Shown here in pieces: positions 60,132 through 64,000 of a stretch of 64,000 bases of DNA. Source of the DNA: Larix kaempferi (Eukaryota > Streptophyta > Pinopsida > Pinales > Pinaceae); NCBI GenBank assembly GCA_027924585.1, contig BSBM01000007.1, positions 8,318,001-8,382,000 of the forward strand, read 5' to 3'. The notes beneath the pieces were generated by a model, which searched no databases, was not told the origin of the DNA, and saw nothing but the letters and a program-made list of their open reading frames with translations. Numbering within the stretch: position 1 is the stretch's first letter; each line of letters begins with the position of its first letter. A program made the translations under genes and the position numbers.

Positions 60132-60670
60132 CTCTATTAAGCATTTTTCAGTCTCGCCAAAGTAAAAGAAGTTGCATAATGGAAACAAAAGATGATAAAG
60201 AAAATTACTTCTTTGTTCTTTGTCATTATTGTCGGGTTTAAGCTGCAGATTCTTTCTGCATATGCTTGTAATCAGGCACGTTGAATCTTGCCTGCATACT
60301 TTGTAAGAAAAAATTGCACGCGGTTCTATTTTTACATACACTGATTCAAACGTCTTTCCAACAGGGACCAACAGAGATTATGGTTTGCTTACTATGCCAA
60401 TTCAAATGTTTTTGAAATATTATTGATGATTATAATTATTAATGTTAAAATCTATGTAGATTTTAGCAGTTACATCTTTGTGTATCTTTGTGTATAAGGA
60501 GTTCCTTTATCTCACAAACAAGGGTCTCAAACACCTAATTGGTGTCTCCCTTGGGGGACCTTAAAAATATATTATTATTACTATTATGATAATTATTAAT
60601 GTATAACTTTAAAATGTTGAAAAGTAAAGAGTCATTTTTTGTTTTTTTTTTTTCTATTTTTTAATTATGT
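60127..60670 (+). repeat. Dispersed segmental duplication, copy 2, right part
   Basis: Continues the match to 28612-29000. Shared words include CATTTTTCAGTCTC, TTGCACGCGGTTC and TTTAAAATGTT. Additional AT-rich material lies at 60430-60570. Confidence 0.72.
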
Positions 60671-60785
60671 TGATAGGTCTATTTATCTTTACACCTAGAG
60701 GTGTTTATATCTTAGAATTTGGGGTGGACTACCATCTATGTATTTCCTAGATTGAAGGAGTGTCGAAAATGATTTTATGTGCATA

Positions 60786-60793
60786 GTCCAAAA
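60786..60793. repeat. hAT target-site duplication, left
   Basis: GTCCAAAA, repeated exactly at 61523-61530. Confidence 0.9.
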
Positions 60794-61522
60794 CATAGTA
60801 GCAAGATTCGAGTACGAATTCGATTACGATTCGGATAGATATAGAAAATATATGTAACGAAAAAAAATACTGTAGGAGACATCTTATAAATACAAAAACA
60901 CATGCAATTTTAATTTAAAAAAAAAAATTATACATAAATCATTCCAAATTATAACATATCATTCATTATTCATTGAAAACAATTTGAAACATATCTCAAA
61001 TTCAAATTAGATACATGGCATATTATATAATATAACAATGTTTATGATGTCATCATCCCCATTCCCTCACCAGTTCGGACTCCTAATAGAATTACTAAAT
61101 AAATAGTAGAAGAATAAAAATAAAATTTAAAATGACAATTACATAGTAAATATAAAATGACTTAGAACTTTGAAAATAAAACTTAAAAATATACATAAAT
61201 CCACTTTTATACAAATTAACCTAAAAAAATATAACAAATTAACTACCTAAATACTAAAAAGTAAAACATAAAAACAAAAATTAAAATAACAATTATATAT
61301 AAAATAAAACTTAAATAAAAAAAACTACATGTAGTCTTGTAATATAGTATGTTCGTATATTACTAAGTTATTATTAGTAAAGCAGATGACATAAAAGCCT
61401 TATTAATAAATTATAATAATTCTAAATATGTGTTAATAAATTATAATAATTGGTTGACTATACCAAACTCGCATCGAATTTCCGTACATCAAGTGCTAAT
61501 ACGGCAGTATTTTGCTACTATG
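60794..61522. mobile_element. Non-autonomous hAT-type element (729 bp)
   Basis: Terminal inverted repeats CATAGTAGCAA and TTGCTACTATG, with a perfect 8-bp target-site duplication as in the hAT superfamily. The interior is AT-rich and non-coding, so it would depend on a transposase from elsewhere. A subterminal region near both ends contains CGAATTCGAT-like words. The neighbouring copy of the host sequence (61686 onward) lacks the insert, confirming both ends. Confidence 0.9.
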
Positions 61523-61530
61523 GTCCAAAA
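61523..61530. repeat. hAT target-site duplication, right
   Basis: GTCCAAAA, as at 60786-60793. Confidence 0.9.
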
Positions 61531-61685
61531 TTCAAAATAAGCACTTATAAAAAAAAGAAATATAAAAAATAACTTGTAGTTGATTCATGGATAACTCATA
61601 CCTCATGCATATATAATAAATCCCATTTTACTAAAGAAGAGTAGGTAGTTGAGGGCATGCATATCTTAGCATTAGCATATATATT

Positions 61686-61820
61686 TTAGAATTTGGGGTG
61701 GACTACCATCTATGCCTTCCCGCAATTGGAGGAGGATAAGACAAGTGTATGGTGTAGATTGCTTTTATGGGCATTCAAAATTCCAAATAAACATTTGAAA
61801 GTGAAAAATAAATTAAAGAA
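61686..61820 (+). repeat. Local duplication, copy 2 (empty hAT site)
   Basis: Reads through GGGCATTCAAAATTCCAAAT at about 61770-61790 without the 729-bp insert. Confidence 0.78.
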
Positions 61821-61879
61821 TGAGTTTAACTAAGGCCAAGAGATTTTTTTATTAGTTAAAGTTAAAATAGTGAGTTAGC

Positions 61880-62450
61880 GAGTTATCAAGTTCATTTCAA
61901 TTATTTAATAATAAGAGTGACTTCAACGAGTTTATTTCATTTATTTAATAACAAAAAGTGTGTTCAACAATGAGCTAGAGGGTGACTTCTTGAGTTCATT
62001 TCAATTATTTGATAACAAAGATTGATTTTAACTCTATAATTCATTTCAATTATTTAATAATAAAGACTCAGTGAAATTTTGAGTTTTTTAATAGTGAGTT
62101 TTAACAATGGAAGGGCAAGTTATTTCAATTATTTAATAATAAAGAATGACTTCAAGGACAAGCTTAAAGGTGATTGAGTTTTTTAACAATGGAACGATGA
62201 GTTTCAATAATAAAAAGTGAGGAGTTCGTTTCAATTATTTAATTTAATAAAGAGTGATTTCAACCACGAGCTCAAGGGAGAGTTCCCAAGTTCATTTCAA
62301 TTATTTACTAATAAAGATTGAGTTCAACGAGTTCATTTCAATTATTTAATAATAAAGAGTGACGTCAATGACAAGCTTAAAGGTGAGTTTCCAATTTTTT
62401 AAATAGTGGACGGGTGAGTTATTTCAATTATTTAATAATTAAAGGGTGAC
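61880..62450 (+). repeat. Degenerate tandem array, irregular 40-85 bp units
   Basis: The core TTTCAATTATTTAATAATAA occurs about nine times, followed by variants of AGAGTGACTTCAACGA and of GACAAGCTTAAAGGTGA. Unit length varies by loss or gain of these modules. Confidence 0.85.
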
Positions 62451-63159
62451 TTATGCAACCTCGTATTGTCCATGCCTTGTTTGAAGGGAAAATTATCTTT
62501 TAACTATGTCTCATGCTCCTTCGTGGCAGGTGCGGTAATTGCTAAGAAGGGGTGTTATAAATATGGACTGAGAGGATGGTTTCCAATTGATGTTGCTCTC
62601 CTTCACTAGGTTTCTCTAAGTGCTAACATGTTTCCAAATGTTGCTTCTCTCCTTAATCGAGGTAAAGAAATGCATCAAGCGAGCTTGAAAAGTGTGTTGG
62701 AAACAAGCATGACATGTTACTGTACAGAACTCTAGAGCCTTCGAGCCTTGGACATATGAAACATGTTTCTATTGGGTGGTTGTGGGCACCTTCATTGCTG
62801 AGATTGCATCTCACCAGGTGCTATAAATATAACATGTCTTCCTATGATGGCCCATTTCTTTGTTTAATTTATGCACACAGATCTATCCTTTTGTTTCTAA
62901 TATCTTACTAACCTAGTTGTGGGAATTTCAATGCGTAGGTGTAGAGACTGAGCCATCCATATTGATAGTTACTAGTTGAAATCTAGCCTTTATATTCTGA
63001 CTGAGATAAGTTTTCTGTGTATTACTAATTGTCACATTTTCTTAGCTATCAATATCCACATGATTTTGGGTTACATTATGCTCTGTTTTGTCCTACGATC
63101 TTTTCTTATGTGCTAAGAAATGTGTTGTTGTGGTTTAGTGGTTATAAGGGGTGAGTATT
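62451..63159. other. No supported feature
   Basis: A plus-strand stretch at 62525-62610 (GAVIAKKGCYKYGLRGWFP) looks faintly protein-like, but stops follow and no family is recognised. 63125-63158 resembles the 5' half of a tRNA (GGTTTAGTGGTT) without the rest. Confidence 0.35.
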
Positions 63160-63798
63160 CACTAGTAGAGAAAGTGAGATAAATGACTATGTGATTAAAA
63201 TTTTTTGTCACAGCAACAAAAAATGACTAAATTGTACTAAAGTTTTGCAACACAGGTATAGATGACTAAATAAATGACTAATTTGATTGTCGAGTAAAAA
63301 AAAAAACTAAATAAATATTAGTCACATAAATCAAAATGACTAAAGACTACTATAGCGACTAAAGACTATTAAATCTATTGTGCCTTTTTCACCATAACTA
63401 TAAACTTTGTGCTTAGGCATAAGCATATTATAAAGTTGTATATAATATTAAATAGAAGATATTATGTTAATTAACCCTAGTACTAGCAATTTCATCCCAA
63501 AAATATGAACGACAAACAACCTCTTTCACTTATTCCTCTTCCTCCTCACCTTGTCATCTATAATGACTATATGCTAATCAAAACATGTTTTGCCCCTTGC
63601 AATACATCTCGTTTATACAAGCAACTATTTTCATGTGGTTGGGGCCCTATGCATTAAGTCGACCTAGGTAAATTTTGCATAATATTATATGCCCCCATGG
63701 CCTCTTCGCCAACTATGTTGCATAATTTTGCATTTTTTTTCTTGTTGAATGAACTCTATTGCTTACCTGTATACTTGAAAGAAACACACATGCTAGTG
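63160..63798. mobile_element. Possible CACTA-type non-autonomous element
   Basis: The left end CACTAGTAGAGAAAG resembles plant CACTA termini and is followed by many TGACTAAA-type subterminal repeats (63190-63370). A candidate right end CTAGTG at 63793-63798 gives a 3-bp TSD ATT (63157-63159 and 63799-63801), which is the CACTA length. Only six bases of inverted repeat are shared, so the right end is uncertain. Confidence 0.4.
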
Positions 63799-64000
63799 AT
63801 TCAAAGCGTGGGGTGGATTCAATTTAAATGATTGATTTATTGATGCAGAAATAAAATTAATAAATTTGAACTAAGGAAATAGCTTTAAACAACCAACATT
63901 TCAAACAATTCAGAAATATTGCTAAAATTCCCATAAGTGATGATTTCCATTTGAAGAAAAACTATATGGTGGTGACAAATGTGCTTGGGCCAAGAGGGCT

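Larger units (their letters stand above)
60712..61580 (+). repeat. Local duplication, copy 1 (interrupted by the hAT element)
   Basis: 60712-60793 plus 61523 to about 61580 match 61686 to about 61820, sharing TTAGAATTTGGGGTGGACTA and CTACCATCTATG. Confidence 0.78.

Noticed and set aside
63121-63160. Sequence like the 5' half of a tRNA-Asp gene
   Set aside because: Only the D-arm region is similar; the anticodon and T-arm are missing, so no tRNA call is supported.

Overview
The window looks like gene-poor nuclear DNA of a flowering plant. It is AT-rich, contains no intact host gene that I can recognise, and is built from nested LTR retrotransposons, small DNA transposons, one SINE and many tandem duplications. 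The plant call rests on Copia elements primed by initiator-Met tRNA, a chromovirus-type Ty3/gypsy pol, a tRNA-Asp-primed large retrotransposon derivative, a plant-style tRNA-derived SINE and hAT/CACTA-like termini. I cannot name the species.

Layout: 1-300 is a G-rich minisatellite. 862-1850 (minus) holds a decayed coding stretch of unknown nature. 2841-3062 is a SINE with a 10-bp target-site duplication (TSD). 5893-14869 is a complete non-autonomous retrotransposon ('LARD-1') with 3.2-kb LTRs, TSD CCTTA and only a broken gag plus an unknown ORF. 14972-22043 is a defective Copia element ('Copia-1') just downstream. The LARD 3' LTR and its downstream flank are tandemly duplicated at 22897-26640, and that copy keeps the empty Copia-1 site. 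27220-29145 is an unidentified sequence whose paralogue lies at about 50810-60670. 29-41.7 kb is AT-rich with a long hairpin, an orphan PBS/LTR junction and several tandem arrays. 41842-46246 is a deleted Ty3/gypsy ('Gypsy-1', minus) nested in the LTR of an older chromovirus relic ('Gypsy-2', minus, pol remnant 48554-50100). 52048-60126 is a very young Copia element ('Copia-2', minus) with two in-frame TAG codons in an otherwise open 1389-codon polyprotein. 60794-61522 is a hAT-type non-autonomous element, followed by a degenerate tandem array and a possible CACTA-type element.

History read from the sequence: LARD-1 inserted first, since its LTRs differ at roughly 6% of sites in the first 330 bp. 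Its 3' LTR plus flank was then duplicated, and Copia-1 inserted into one duplicate (about 21 LTR differences in 604 bp). Gypsy-1 (about 15 in 434 bp) is of similar age. Copia-2 (2 substitutions and 2 indels in about 707 bp) is the most recent. All counts are by eye. Four insertions (Copia-1, Gypsy-1, Copia-2, hAT) each sit in one copy of a duplicated sequence whose sister keeps the uninterrupted site, so their boundaries are unusually secure.

No gene-encoded pathway or operon-like system is visible. The most unusual items are a decayed ORF carried inside the LARD-1 LTR, a duplication junction with an inverted templated filler, the hairpin at 30278-30449, and the step change in unit length in the Copia-1 3' tandem array.
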